Source: JBBTTE01 sp038064395
GTDB lineage: Bacteria; Patescibacteriota; Saccharimonadia; Saccharimonadales; UBA4665
Reading direction: 5' to 3'
NCBI GenBank assembly: GCA_038064395.1
Contig: JBBTTE010000003.1
Span: forward strand, 482,000-545,999
DNA: 64,000 nucleotides
In this document: in pieces, positions 17,977-26,668 of the stretch
Position numbering within the stretch: the stretch's first letter is position 1
Layout: the number at the start of each line of letters is the position of its first letter
The notes under the pieces: generated by a model
Told to the model about the DNA's origin: nothing
The model's database searches: none
The model's input: only the letters and a program-made list of their open reading frames with translations
Made by a program: the position numbers and the translations under genes

Positions 17977-18759
17977 ATGACAAAAAAATCGAACACAACA
18001 ACCAAGACCAAGCGCGTAGCTGACCAGTATAACGACCCTAATCACAACTACTTAAGGTACTGGGATGGTCGCAAGTACGAGCACCTCGCCGAAGAGATAG
18101 CAATTCACAAGTTACTTGGTGGCAAGCGTTTCCAGACAGCAGTCGATGTCGGCGGTGGTTATGGTCGACTTTGTCTGCTACTGGAAGAGTTTGCCGATAA
18201 GGTTACCTTGGCCGAGCCAAGCCAACAGCAATTAGACATTGCGGCTGAGTTTCTCAAGAACCACCCAGAGATTGACCGCAAACTTGTCCAGGCTGGTGAT
18301 TTGCCCTTTGACGATGCAAGTATTGGTCTGTTGACGATGATTCGTGTCATGCATCATCTTCCGGACCCGGCGCCAGAGTTTAATGAGATTGCTCGTGTAC
18401 TCAGGAAAGATGGCTACGCCATCATAGAAGTCGCTAACTATGCACATATTCGCAACCGTATTAAGCACTTGGCTAAGCTCAAGAAGCTACCTAAGCAGCC
18501 AATCGATATTCGTTCAGCCGCCAACCAGCGCGAAGACGAGATACCTTTCGTTAATCACAACCCCAAGACAGTCATCAAGCAGCTCAACGCCGCTGGTCTA
18601 AGGGTCGAGAGAACCCTGTCCGTCTCCAACTTACGTAGTACTCGCCTGAAGAAGTTGCTACCCAAGGAAGTTATGCTCGGTGCCGAAAAGGCAGTTCAAC
18701 GACCTCTAGCCACGGTTTACTTCGGTCCTAGTATCTTCTTCCTCGTCCGTAAGGGCTAA
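17977..18759 (+). CDS. SAM-dependent class I methyltransferase
   Basis: A 260-residue methyltransferase with the SAM-binding motif I VDVGGGYGRL (about residues 53-62), an acidic motif II region (TLAEPSQQQ) and RVMHHLPDP, as in the UbiE/Methyltransf_11 group. The substrate cannot be told from sequence. The first roughly 30 residues are basic and polar. TATACT (17961-17966) lies 10 nt before the ATG, giving a nearly leaderless transcript. The phased ATATG repeats upstream suggest specific control. Confidence 0.85.
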   Translation: MTKKSNTTTKTKRVADQYNDPNHNYLRYWDGRKYEHLAEEIAIHKLLGGKRFQTAVDVGGGYGRLCLLLEEFADKVTLAEPSQQQLDIAAEFLKNHPEIDRKLVQAGDLPFDDASIGLLTMIRVMHHLPDPAPEFNEIARVLRKDGYAIIEVANYAHIRNRIKHLAKLKKLPKQPIDIRSAANQREDEIPFVNHNPKTVIKQLNAAGLRVERTLSVSNLRSTRLKKLLPKEVMLGAEKAVQRPLATVYFGPSIFFLVRKG

Positions 18760-18766
18760 CATCTCG

Positions 18767-18772
18767 TATACT
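18767..18772 (+). promoter_or_regulatory. -10 element of recG, leaderless
   Basis: TATACT, then 7 nt to the ATG of recG at 18780. The spacing is identical to that of rnhB, clpP and the two leader peptides. Confidence 0.6.
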
Positions 18773-18779
18773 AGAGGTT

Positions 18780-20816
18780 ATGACAGTAGACAGCCCATTG
18801 ACGGAGCTTAAGGGTGTGGGCGAGGCTCAAGCCAAGAAATTTGCCATTCTTGGTGTCAAAACCGTGGGCGACTTAATTGATTATTATCCACGTCGCTATG
18901 AGGACTACTCAGTAGTAACGCCTATCAACCAGCTTAAGCCCGATGCGGTTACGATTGAAGCGGTGATCAAGCAGGCCACGGGGCGATATGTACGGCGTGG
19001 CATGCATATTACCGAAGCTATCGCGAGTGATGAGAGTGGCAGCGTAAGGCTCGTCTGGTTCAACCAACCATATCGAGCTGCCTCACTTAAGGCAGGTCAG
19101 AAATACTTCATTTCAGGCCAGTTCGAGCTTAGCCATCAACGCTTTAGCATTATGAATCCTAGTATTGAGCGCGTCAGTGATTTGCCCGTTAATGCTGGAC
19201 GAATACTGGCTGTTTATAGAGAGACTAAAGGCCTGACCTCACGCCAGATCAGGCTAGCAATTAATGAAGCACGGCTGATCATCGAGTCTCAGCCCGAGAC
19301 GTTGCCGACCAAGATAATTGAGAGCCAAACTCTGATCAGTCGTAGTCAAGCCATAGCGGCGATTCATACGCCACAAACAGCTGAGGATCTGGAGGCCGCT
19401 AGACGACGACTAGGATTCGAAGAAGTCTTCCAGCTGAGTCTTGCCAGCTTGCTCAATAAACGTGACAACCAGAGCGAAACGGCTCTGAGTATCGGCTTCA
19501 ACGAGAAGCTTGCTCGCGACTTTGTCGGGCACTTGCCGTTCAAGCTTACGGATGCGCAGCGACGAGCTATCTGGCAGATTTATCAAGACCTGCAAGAGAA
19601 GCACCCCATGAACCGACTAGTAGAAGGTGATGTTGGTTCAGGCAAGACCGTCGTTGCTGCCATGGCTGCCATAATGGCTCTAGAACAGGGCTGGCAGACG
19701 GCTTTGATGGCGCCGACTGAGTTGCTGGCCAGACAGCACGCCGAAACCATCCATGGCTTGCTTAAGCCACTTGGCCTTGAGGGCAAAGTCGTTTTGCTCG
19801 TAGGCAGCCTAACCGCAGCCCAAAAGTCTAAGGCTCGCGAAGCGATAGCGTCCGGCCAAGCCGGCTTCATGATCGGCACACAGGCGCTGATCCAAGAGCA
19901 GGTGGATATGCATAAGCTGGCGTTAATAGTAATTGATGAGCAGCATCGCTTCGGTGTTGAGCAACGTAAGACTTTGATGGCTAAGGCTGGTCACATGCCA
20001 CATGTGCTTAGCCTGACCGCAACGCCGATTCCACGTTCTCTAGCATTGACGTTATACGGCGAGCTGGATATATCGGTTCTGGGCGAGAAGCCGAGCGGTC
20101 GACTGCCTATTAAGACTGAAGTTGTTTCGCCCAACTCTAGGGTGCAGCTGTATCAAGCTATCGATCAACAGCTCGCTGACGGCAAGCAGATGTTTGTCGT
20201 TTGTCCGTTAATAACGGATTCAGCCATGTTAGAAGCCAACTCGGCCGAAAAGGTCTATGAGCAACTAAGCAAGAAAGATTTCAAACATCGCCGCGTAGGG
20301 CTCCTTCATGGCAAGCTCAAACCAGTCGATAAGCAGGCAATTATGCAGAAGTTCGTAGATCACGAACTGGATATCCTCGTCTCAACGACGGTGATCGAAG
20401 TTGGTGTTGACGTTCCAAACGCCAGCATTATGCTGATCGAGAGCGCCGAACGTTTCGGGTTGGCCCAGCTTCACCAGTTAAGAGGCCGTGTCGGACGGAG
20501 CTCGGATCAGGGACATTGCTATTTATTACTAAGTGATTCGCAGGCTCCAACCCGCCGTATGCGGGCCTTGGCCAGCTCTAATGATGGTTTCAAACTGGCT
20601 GAACTTGATCTGGAAATACGTGGCCCTGGGGCAATATATGGAACTTCTCAGCACGGTCAGCTTGATCTTAGAATTGCCAAGTTAACAGATACCAAGCTGA
20701 TTGCTGCAGCCCGCAATTCGGCCCAGGCCTTGCTAGACCAAGGTGATAATTTGTTACAATATAAGCATCTTATGAAAAACGTCAACAGGCTGAGAGCCGT
20801 CACAAATCTTAACTAG
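18780..20816 (+). CDS. recG: ATP-dependent DNA helicase RecG
   Basis: RecG reverses stalled replication forks and branch-migrates Holliday junctions. The 678-residue protein has the N-terminal wedge/OB domain (PLTELKGVGEAQAKKFAILG), helicase motif I GDVGSGKT, motif II DEQHRFG, motif III SLTATPIPRSLALT and motif VI QLRGRVGR. Length is normal for the family. The next gene starts 2 nt after the stop, so recG probably heads an operon with the unknown hydrolase-like gene and rsmD. Confidence 0.97.
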   Translation: MTVDSPLTELKGVGEAQAKKFAILGVKTVGDLIDYYPRRYEDYSVVTPINQLKPDAVTIEAVIKQATGRYVRRGMHITEAIASDESGSVRLVWFNQPYRAASLKAGQKYFISGQFELSHQRFSIMNPSIERVSDLPVNAGRILAVYRETKGLTSRQIRLAINEARLIIESQPETLPTKIIESQTLISRSQAIAAIHTPQTAEDLEAARRRLGFEEVFQLSLASLLNKRDNQSETALSIGFNEKLARDFVGHLPFKLTDAQRRAIWQIYQDLQEKHPMNRLVEGDVGSGKTVVAAMAAIMALEQGWQTALMAPTELLARQHAETIHGLLKPLGLEGKVVLLVGSLTAAQKSKAREAIASGQAGFMIGTQALIQEQVDMHKLALIVIDEQHRFGVEQRKTLMAKAGHMPHVLSLTATPIPRSLALTLYGELDISVLGEKPSGRLPIKTEVVSPNSRVQLYQAIDQQLADGKQMFVVCPLITDSAMLEANSAEKVYEQLSKKDFKHRRVGLLHGKLKPVDKQAIMQKFVDHELDILVSTTVIEVGVDVPNASIMLIESAERFGLAQLHQLRGRVGRSSDQGHCYLLLSDSQAPTRRMRALASSNDGFKLAELDLEIRGPGAIYGTSQHGQLDLRIAKLTDTKLIAAARNSAQALLDQGDNLLQYKHLMKNVNRLRAVTNLN

Positions 20817-20818
20817 CT

Positions 20819-21640
20819 ATGTATTCTGGTTCAACCTTTAGCCAATATTCAGGCCGTGTGCTTGGTGCGCATCAGAAGATTGACCGCGTAGCGAGACGAC
20901 ACCTTAGCCGATTAACGCCTTGCGGTAGCTTTCCGGATATAAGATCAATTCTGCACTTTGAAGGCGGCAATGGCCCCGACTCTATTAAGCGTAAGAGCCC
21001 TGCCAAGGATGAGCCATGGCACTACTTGCAGCCTTTTGATCTAGACGACACACAGTTAATAGACTTGATAGAGGATCACTACGCCAAGCTAGTGAAGGCC
21101 CTCAAGGCGGGCGATAATGTTCGTTCAGCCTTTGAGGCGGCGTGGCTAGCTCATGCGGTTGTAGATGGATTGACGCCAGCACACCATTATCCGTATGAAG
21201 AGAAGTTGACCGAATTAAGAGGTGGCAGCGGCAAAGAAGACCGTACGACAATCGGCAAGAAGATAATAATGCCCGGCCATAACAAGCGCCACGCCGTTAT
21301 TAACAATTGGCTAATGTGGGGACCGAAGGGCTTGTTCACTACTCATGCGGCCTTTGAAGCTGGCGTGGCTATGTTGATAGCTCCACTTAGGATCAAGCGC
21401 GCTATCCCCAAGCTGGACAAGATTACTAACTTCCAGTCGCAACCTCTCAGTGAGTGGTTTCGTAATCAGGCGCAAGATGTCGCCAAGTTAGAGCTTTATG
21501 ATAAGTTCTGTGCTTCTGGCTGGACTATGCCACTTGCCAGTCGCGTACGCAGCCAGCTAGCACCTAAGATAGTAGAGTCGGTGACTTTGGTCTGGTATGG
21601 AGCGCTCCATGACGCCGGCTTGGCCGAGGCCAAGAGCTAA
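20819..21640 (+). CDS. Putative phospholipase C/S1-P1 nuclease-like protein
   Basis: A 273-residue protein without a clear family match. It contains W67-H68, H87 and WLAHAVVDGLTPAHHYPYE with the H112-x3-D116-x5-H122 arrangement, which resembles the zinc-binding His/Asp ladder of zinc-dependent phospholipase C and S1/P1 nuclease folds. No signal peptide is seen, which is unusual for those secreted enzymes. It is cotranscribed: 2 nt after recG, and its TAA overlaps the rsmD ATG. The hydrolase assignment is inference from motif spacing. Confidence 0.6.
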   Translation: MYSGSTFSQYSGRVLGAHQKIDRVARRHLSRLTPCGSFPDIRSILHFEGGNGPDSIKRKSPAKDEPWHYLQPFDLDDTQLIDLIEDHYAKLVKALKAGDNVRSAFEAAWLAHAVVDGLTPAHHYPYEEKLTELRGGSGKEDRTTIGKKIIMPGHNKRHAVINNWLMWGPKGLFTTHAAFEAGVAMLIAPLRIKRAIPKLDKITNFQSQPLSEWFRNQAQDVAKLELYDKFCASGWTMPLASRVRSQLAPKIVESVTLVWYGALHDAGLAEAKS

Positions 21641-22167
21641 TGAGGGTTATCGCTGGCTATCTTGGCGGCAGGAACTTCAGCAGTCCGAATGGTCATCGCA
21701 CTCATCCAATGAGTGACAAGATGCGCGGCGCAATCTTCGGTGTATTAGGTGATATCAAGGGACTAACAGTGCTAGACGCTTTCGCAGGCAGCGGTGCCTT
21801 GGCCTTCGAAGCCGTAAGTCGTGGAGCCAAAAGCGCCATTGCTATAGAGGTAGACAAGGCAGCGCATACGGCCATCAAGCAGAATATAGAATCACTTGGC
21901 ATCGAAGACAGAGTTGAGGTAACCAAAGCTTTCGCAGGAGCATGGTCGACCCGTCATCAAGCCAAGCATTTTGATCTAATTCTGCTCGATCCACCTTACG
22001 ACAGTATTCCTTATCGTGATCTGGAGAAAATGCCCAGGCATCTAGCGGACAATGGCACGCTTGTCTTGTCGTGGCCAGCCAATGTCCGACTACCTATTTT
22101 TGAAGGGTTACAGGTTGTTCAATCCAAGAACTATGGCGATGCACAATTGATTTTCTATCAAAAATAG
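21640..22167 (+). CDS. rsmD: 16S rRNA (guanine-966-N2) methyltransferase RsmD
   Basis: Methylates G966 of 16S rRNA (E. coli numbering). The 175-residue protein matches RsmD throughout: RVIAGYLGGRNF, HRTHPMSDKMRGAIFGVLG, the SAM-binding VLDAFAGSGALAFEAVSRGA, and the catalytic DPPY in LILLDPPYDS. The start overlaps the preceding stop (TAATG). A short TTTCTAT/ATAGAAA hairpin spans its stop codon but has no adjacent T-run, so it is not called a terminator. Confidence 0.95.
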   Translation: MRVIAGYLGGRNFSSPNGHRTHPMSDKMRGAIFGVLGDIKGLTVLDAFAGSGALAFEAVSRGAKSAIAIEVDKAAHTAIKQNIESLGIEDRVEVTKAFAGAWSTRHQAKHFDLILLDPPYDSIPYRDLEKMPRHLADNGTLVLSWPANVRLPIFEGLQVVQSKNYGDAQLIFYQK

Positions 22168-22202
22168 AAACAATTACTCTGGTTTTTTAACAAAAAATTC
22201 GC

Positions 22203-22208
22203 TAGAAT
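22203..22208 (+). promoter_or_regulatory. -10 element of tRNA-Leu
   Basis: TAGAAT lies 19 nt upstream of the mature 5' end, an appropriate distance for a tRNA promoter. A clear -35 box is not seen. Confidence 0.5.
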
Positions 22209-22227
22209 ACATCGATTAGTCCAGTGC

Positions 22228-22312
22228 GCGGATGTGGTGGAATTGGTAGACACGCTAGTCTTAGGAACTAGTGCCGCAAGGCGTGAAGGTTCAAGTCCTT
22301 TCATCCGCACCA
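22228..22312 (+). tRNA. tRNA-Leu (anticodon UAG)
   Basis: The acceptor stem GCGGATG (22228-22234) pairs with CATCCGC (22302-22308), followed by discriminator A and an encoded CCA. The anticodon stem CTAGT/ACTAG encloses the loop CTTAGGA with anticodon TAG. A long variable arm (GTGCCGCAAGGCGT region) and the GGTTCAAGTCC T-arm mark a class II tRNA. It reads CUN leucine codons. Confidence 0.96.
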
Positions 22313-22326
22313 AGACTAAGGATTAA

Positions 22327-22926
22327 GTGAAAAACCAGCTACACATTATCTATATAACCGGTGTTGGTGATCATAATATCGGTGGACAACAAAAAGCCGT
22401 TAATACTTGGTCATGGTACGGCGTTACGACTGAAATTTGCCAGATGAACTGGGGCGACAAGCAGCCCTGGCAGTCTAAGCTCGATAAGTTACTAGCAACA
22501 ATTGATAAGTCGGTTCAAGAGGGCAAACAAGTTGCCCTGGTTGCGGTTAGTGCGGGTGCTTCAGCAGCTATCAATGCCTTCGCAGCTCGCAAAGATACCG
22601 TGGTTGGCGTGGTATGTATAGCCGGTAAGATCAATCACCCCGAAACTATCGGCGGGCACTACCTAAGTCAGAATCCAGCCTTACCCACCTCAGTTGAAGC
22701 CTGCCAACAAGCCCTCAAGACTCTTGATGACAATGAGCGCAAACGCATCCTGACTCGCTTCGCGCTCTACGACAATGTTGTGACGACTCGAGACAGTAAA
22801 ATACATGGCGCCCGCAATCGCTACGTACTCAGTATTCTGCACATTCCAACCATCGCCACGCAGATTTCGCTGGGAGCACCTAGCTTTATTTACTTCCTGA
22901 AGCGTCTAGCTAACTGGCCAAAGTAA
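22327..22926 (+). CDS. Alpha/beta hydrolase-like protein
   Basis: A 199-residue protein with an alpha/beta-hydrolase pattern: early strand LHIIYITGVGDH, then VALVAVSAGASAAINAF with a G/A-x-S-x-G nucleophile elbow (VSAGA), then VVGVVCIAGKINHP. A His near the C-terminus (KIHGARN) could complete the triad. The substrate is unknown. It starts with GTG 15 nt after the tRNA; no ribosome binding site is evident. It precedes hisS but is probably transcribed separately or with the tRNA. Confidence 0.7.
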   Translation: MKNQLHIIYITGVGDHNIGGQQKAVNTWSWYGVTTEICQMNWGDKQPWQSKLDKLLATIDKSVQEGKQVALVAVSAGASAAINAFAARKDTVVGVVCIAGKINHPETIGGHYLSQNPALPTSVEACQQALKTLDDNERKRILTRFALYDNVVTTRDSKIHGARNRYVLSILHIPTIATQISLGAPSFIYFLKRLANWPK

Positions 22927-22945
22927 TCTATAATGAAGGTTAATC

Positions 22946-24247
22946 ATGGCACTATCGACCAAACCATATAAAGGCGCGCGCGACTTCTACCCAGAGGATA
23001 AGCGACTGCAGAAGTACATGTTCGCTAAGTGGCGAACAGTGGCCGAGCGCTTTGGCTACGAAGAATACGACGCGCCGATTCTGGAGCCTTTGGACATTTA
23101 CTTGGCCAAGACTGGCGAGGAGATTGTTAACGAGCAGACCTACACGTTCGAAGATCGTGGTGGCCGTAAGGTGGTCATTCGTCCAGAAATGACCCCTACG
23201 GTTAGTCGAATGGTGGCCGCTAAGCGCCAAGAGCTGGCTTACCCGCTGCGCTGGTATAGCATTCCTAATCTGTGGCGCTACGAGCGTCCACAGCGTGGTC
23301 GTCTAAGAGAGCATTGGCAGCTCAATGTCGATATCTTCGGTGTTGCCGGCGCGAGTGCCGAGTACGAGATTATCAATCTCGTCGATTCGATGTTCAAGGA
23401 GTTTGGCGCCAAGCCGGATATGTACGAAATCAAGCTTAATAGTCGCAAGCTAATGGATTTTGCCTTGGGCAATTACCTAGGTCTTAACAAGACCGAGGCC
23501 CATGACATTAGTAAGCTGATCGATCGAATGAGCAAAATGGATAAGACCAAATTCTTGGCCGCTGTTGATGCTGCGATTAGTGCCAAGGCTCGTGAGTTTG
23601 GGGTTGTAGAGAAGCTACTAGCACTACTCGAAACCAAGCAGCTCAACAAGTTACCCAAGGAATTATTGGCGCTCGAATATGTCAAGGAACTGCAGAGCAC
23701 ACTTGAGCTGTTGGTCGACAACGGTGTCGAGAATGCCGTCTTCGACATCACTATCATGCGCGGCTTCGATTACTATACCGATATCGTCTTCGAGGTCTTC
23801 GACACACATCCTGATAACAATCGCTCAATGGTAGCTGGCGGCCGATATGACGGCTTGGTCGGACTATTCGGTGTGACGCCGGTGCCGACAGTTGGTTTTG
23901 GCTGGGGCGATGTAACTCTCGCTAACTTCTTGGAATTGCATCATTTATTGCCTGAGTTCCAATCAGAAACGAATGTTTATGTCGCCATAGTTGGCGATGT
24001 TGCTAGCAAGGCTCAGAGCTCTATATCTGTGTTGCGCGCAGACGGCCTAAACGTTGCTGTTGATCTTGGCGGCAGGAAGCTAGGCGATCAGTTCAAGGCT
24101 GCCGACAAGAAAGGCATCAATCAGATCCTAATAATTGGCGAAGACGAACTGAAGTCAGGCTTATTCACTCTCAAGAATCTTGCAACTGGCAAAGAGACCA
24201 AAGGCGACATCAAGGCACTGTCCAAACTTATAAAAGGCAAGTCCTAG
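22946..24247 (+). CDS. hisS: Histidyl-tRNA synthetase
   Basis: Charges tRNA-His. The 433-residue class II enzyme shows the N-terminal KGARDFYPED, motif 2 WRYERPQRGRLREHWQLNVD, the HisRS-specific GFDYYTDIVFE and the motif 3 region TVGFGWGD, plus a C-terminal anticodon-binding domain (VYVAIVGD onwards). TATAAT (22929-22934) lies 11 nt before the ATG. The TAG stop overlaps the GTG start of the next gene. No attenuator-like leader precedes it, unlike trpS. Confidence 0.97.
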   Translation: MALSTKPYKGARDFYPEDKRLQKYMFAKWRTVAERFGYEEYDAPILEPLDIYLAKTGEEIVNEQTYTFEDRGGRKVVIRPEMTPTVSRMVAAKRQELAYPLRWYSIPNLWRYERPQRGRLREHWQLNVDIFGVAGASAEYEIINLVDSMFKEFGAKPDMYEIKLNSRKLMDFALGNYLGLNKTEAHDISKLIDRMSKMDKTKFLAAVDAAISAKAREFGVVEKLLALLETKQLNKLPKELLALEYVKELQSTLELLVDNGVENAVFDITIMRGFDYYTDIVFEVFDTHPDNNRSMVAGGRYDGLVGLFGVTPVPTVGFGWGDVTLANFLELHHLLPEFQSETNVYVAIVGDVASKAQSSISVLRADGLNVAVDLGGRKLGDQFKAADKKGINQILIIGEDELKSGLFTLKNLATGKETKGDIKALSKLIKGKS

Positions 24248-24702
24248 TGCGCGCCATCAATCACGCGTTAACTGGAGCGGTGATTGGATTAGTGGTTGGC
24301 GAGCCGCTGATTGCTGTGCCGGTGGCTTTTGTATCGCACTTCATTTGTGACATTATTCCTCACCATGACTTTGATGTTGAAGAGGTCGAGAAGCTTAGGA
24401 GCGGTACTTTTAAGAAAGTTCTATATGGCGACACGACGCTTTGCGTGGTGCTGGTGGTTGTCCTAGCAGTTTTACAGCCAGAAAATTGGCAGTTAGCAGC
24501 TATTTGCGCTCTTGTGGCTGCGGCACCTGACTTTGCGTCATTCGGCAAATTTAGGTCGGCGAATGGTCATAAGCCGCTGGAATCAAATGCCTACACACGA
24601 TTCGCTGGCCGCATTCAGTGGTTCGAACGCCCAATCGGGGGCATAGTCGAGGTCGCTTGGTTTGTTGCCGCAATATTTCTACTACTGCCTTTCTTGGGCT
24701 AG
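24247..24702 (+). CDS. Small membrane protein with His motifs, DUF457/YdjM-like
   Basis: A 151-residue membrane protein with three or four hydrophobic segments (about 8-35, 63-95 and 130-150). It carries HALTGAVIG at the N-terminus and SHFICDIIPHHDF, resembling membrane-bound metal-dependent hydrolases of the YdjM/DUF457 type, in which such His/Asp residues are conserved. The start is GTG, overlapping the hisS stop. The function is not known, and the family match is by motif only. Confidence 0.6.
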   Translation: MRAINHALTGAVIGLVVGEPLIAVPVAFVSHFICDIIPHHDFDVEEVEKLRSGTFKKVLYGDTTLCVVLVVVLAVLQPENWQLAAICALVAAAPDFASFGKFRSANGHKPLESNAYTRFAGRIQWFERPIGGIVEVAWFVAAIFLLLPFLG

Positions 24703-24736
24703 CCAAAAGCTTCTGCATCTGTTAGGATAGACCACT

Positions 24737-26020
24737 ATGCATATAACACGCGAACAATTATCACCTACCTCAATCAAAATAACTGTTGTTGCTGACCAAG
24801 CAGCAATCGACAAGGTCAAGCAAGAGGCCATCAGTCACCTTAGCAAAAATGTTAAGGTAGCAGGCTTCCGCGAAGGCAAAGCCCCAGCCAACCTAGTCGA
24901 GAAGAACATTGACCAGACTTCTCTACAGTCAGAGTTTCTAGACCACGCCGTCAATGATTTCTACGTTCATGCTGTGGAGAGCGAGAAGCTTCGACCTGTA
25001 TCGCAGCCGAATATCAATCTCACTAAGTTCGTACCTTACTCGACTATGGAATTCACGGCCGAAATCGAAGTTGTTGGTGACGTAACCCTAGCTGACTACA
25101 AGAAGATCAAGGTAGCTCCTCAGAAGACTACCGTTACAGCCGATGACGTTAACAAGGTGCTAGATGACCTACGTCAACGTGGCGCTGTCAAAGATACGGT
25201 GACACGCGCCGCCAAGCTTGGCGACGAGGCAACTATTGACTTCAAGGGTACCGACGCCAAGACTAAGGAGCCAATTGCTGGTGCCGACGGCGAAGGCTAC
25301 CCACTAGTTCTCGGCAGCAAAAGCTTTATCCCCGGTTTCGAAGAAGAGCTTATCGGACTTAAGGCGACTGACGAGAAGACCTTCGACGTTACTTTCCCAA
25401 GTGATTACGGATCAGAGGAGCTTCAGAATCGCAAAGTTACCTTTGCAGTCAAAGTCACTGAAGTTAAGGAGCCTAAGCTCGCCAAGCTCGACGATACTTT
25501 TGCCTCAAGCATCGGACCATTCAAGACACTTGCCGAACTCAAGTCTGACATCAAGAAGCAGCTTACTGTCGAGAAGAAGCAGCAAGCCGATCGAGCTTAC
25601 GACAACGAACTACTAGATAAGATAGCTGCCAAGAGCACTGTCGATATCCCCAAGGTCCTTGTAGATGAAGAAATCGATCGCATCGAAGAAGAAGAGAAGC
25701 GCAACATCGTATACCGTGGCCAGACATGGCAAGAACACCTCGACGAAGAAGGTATTGACGCCGAAGCCCACCACGAAAAGCAACGCCCTCAAGCCGAGCT
25801 TCGTGTCAAAGCCGGCCTTATACTAGGCGAAATATCAGCTGCCGAGAAGATCACAATCACCCCCGAAGAACTAGAGATGCGAATCCAGCTGCTCAAAGGT
25901 CAATACTCTGACGATGCTATGCAAGCCGAACTCGACAAGCCCGAGAATCGCCGCGACATCATGAGTCGCATGCTTACCGAGAAGACTCTCGACAAGCTAC
26001 GCAGCTACGCTAGTAAGTAA
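24737..26020 (+). CDS. tig: Trigger factor, ribosome-associated chaperone
   Basis: A peptidyl-prolyl isomerase that binds nascent chains at the ribosomal exit tunnel. The 427-residue protein has the ribosome-binding signature GFREGKAPANLVEKNI (near residue 45), an FKBP-like domain (GDEATIDFKGTD ... FIPGFEEELIGLKATDEK) and a helical C-terminal chaperone domain. TAGGAT (24723-24728) ends 8 nt before the ATG, a leaderless layout. It lies directly upstream of clpP, a frequent pairing. Confidence 0.96.
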   Translation: MHITREQLSPTSIKITVVADQAAIDKVKQEAISHLSKNVKVAGFREGKAPANLVEKNIDQTSLQSEFLDHAVNDFYVHAVESEKLRPVSQPNINLTKFVPYSTMEFTAEIEVVGDVTLADYKKIKVAPQKTTVTADDVNKVLDDLRQRGAVKDTVTRAAKLGDEATIDFKGTDAKTKEPIAGADGEGYPLVLGSKSFIPGFEEELIGLKATDEKTFDVTFPSDYGSEELQNRKVTFAVKVTEVKEPKLAKLDDTFASSIGPFKTLAELKSDIKKQLTVEKKQQADRAYDNELLDKIAAKSTVDIPKVLVDEEIDRIEEEEKRNIVYRGQTWQEHLDEEGIDAEAHHEKQRPQAELRVKAGLILGEISAAEKITITPEELEMRIQLLKGQYSDDAMQAELDKPENRRDIMSRMLTEKTLDKLRSYASK

Positions 26021-26026
26021 TCTGAG

Positions 26027-26053
26027 TTAGCACTCTTGACTGCCGAGTGCCAA
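26027..26053. promoter_or_regulatory. CIRCE element (HrcA operator) of clpP
   Basis: TTAGCACTC (26027-26035), 9 nt, GAGTGCCAA (26045-26053). The -35 box TTGACT (26036-26041) occupies the CIRCE spacer; TATACT (26059-26064) follows at 17 nt and the clpP ATG 7 nt later. The layout repeats that of clpC, defining a two-gene Clp regulon for HrcA in this window. Confidence 0.9.
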
Positions 26054-26071
26054 TTACTTATACTAGACAAT

Positions 26072-26668
26072 ATGAGCGTACTTATCCCAACAGTTATCGA
26101 GAGTGAAGGCCGCTATGAGCGAGCCTATGATATCTACAGCCGACTTCTCAAGGATCGAATCATCTTCCTAGGCAGCGACGTTAACGAGGCCAGTGCCAAT
26201 ATTGTTGTGGCACAACTATTATTCCTCCAATCCGAAGACGCCAAGAAAGATATTTTCTTCTACATCAATAGCCCCGGCGGTAGCGTTTACGACGCTCTAG
26301 CCATCTATGACACTATGCAGTTTGTGACAAATGACATCCAGACTGTCGGCATCGGCGTACAGGCTTCAGCAGCCGCTTTCTTGCTTAGCAGTGGCACTAA
26401 GGGCAAGCGCTTCGCCCTACCAAACTCTACAATTATGATCCACCAGCCATCGTCTGGCACTCGGGGCAAAGTTACCGATCAAGAAATCGATCTCCGCGAG
26501 TCGCTCCGTATCAAGCAGTTGCTAGAAGAAATCATGGCTAAGAACACCGGCCAGAAGCCTGCCAAGATCCACGAAGACATGGAACGTGACAAATGGCTGA
26601 CCTCCGAAGAAGCTAAGAAATACGGTATTGTCGACGAGGTCATCAGCCGGCCACCCAAGAAGGCTTAA
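26072..26668 (+). CDS. clpP: ATP-dependent Clp protease proteolytic subunit
   Basis: A 198-residue serine peptidase that forms the double-ring chamber served by ClpC. The catalytic Ser is S99 (in VQASAAAF) and His is H124 (IMIHQPS); the Asp lies in the C-terminal third. The N-terminus begins MSVLIPTVIESEGRYERAYD, typical of ClpP. ATG 26072 is preferred over the TTG at 26036, because the latter lies in the CIRCE/-35 region. The TAA stop overlaps the stop of the convergent HTH-repeat gene. Confidence 0.97.
   Translation: MSVLIPTVIESEGRYERAYDIYSRLLKDRIIFLGSDVNEASANIVVAQLLFLQSEDAKKDIFFYINSPGGSVYDALAIYDTMQFVTNDIQTVGIGVQASAAAFLLSSGTKGKRFALPNSTIMIHQPSSGTRGKVTDQEIDLRESLRIKQLLEEIMAKNTGQKPAKIHEDMERDKWLTSEEAKKYGIVDEVISRPPKKA

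Noticed and set aside
22154..22171. A hairpin TTTCTAT/ATAGAAA at the rsmD stop as a terminator
   Set aside because: AT-only stem and no T-run directly after it.
26036..26071. A TTG start for clpP adding 12 residues
   Set aside because: It falls in the CIRCE spacer and -35 box, upstream of the predicted transcription start.
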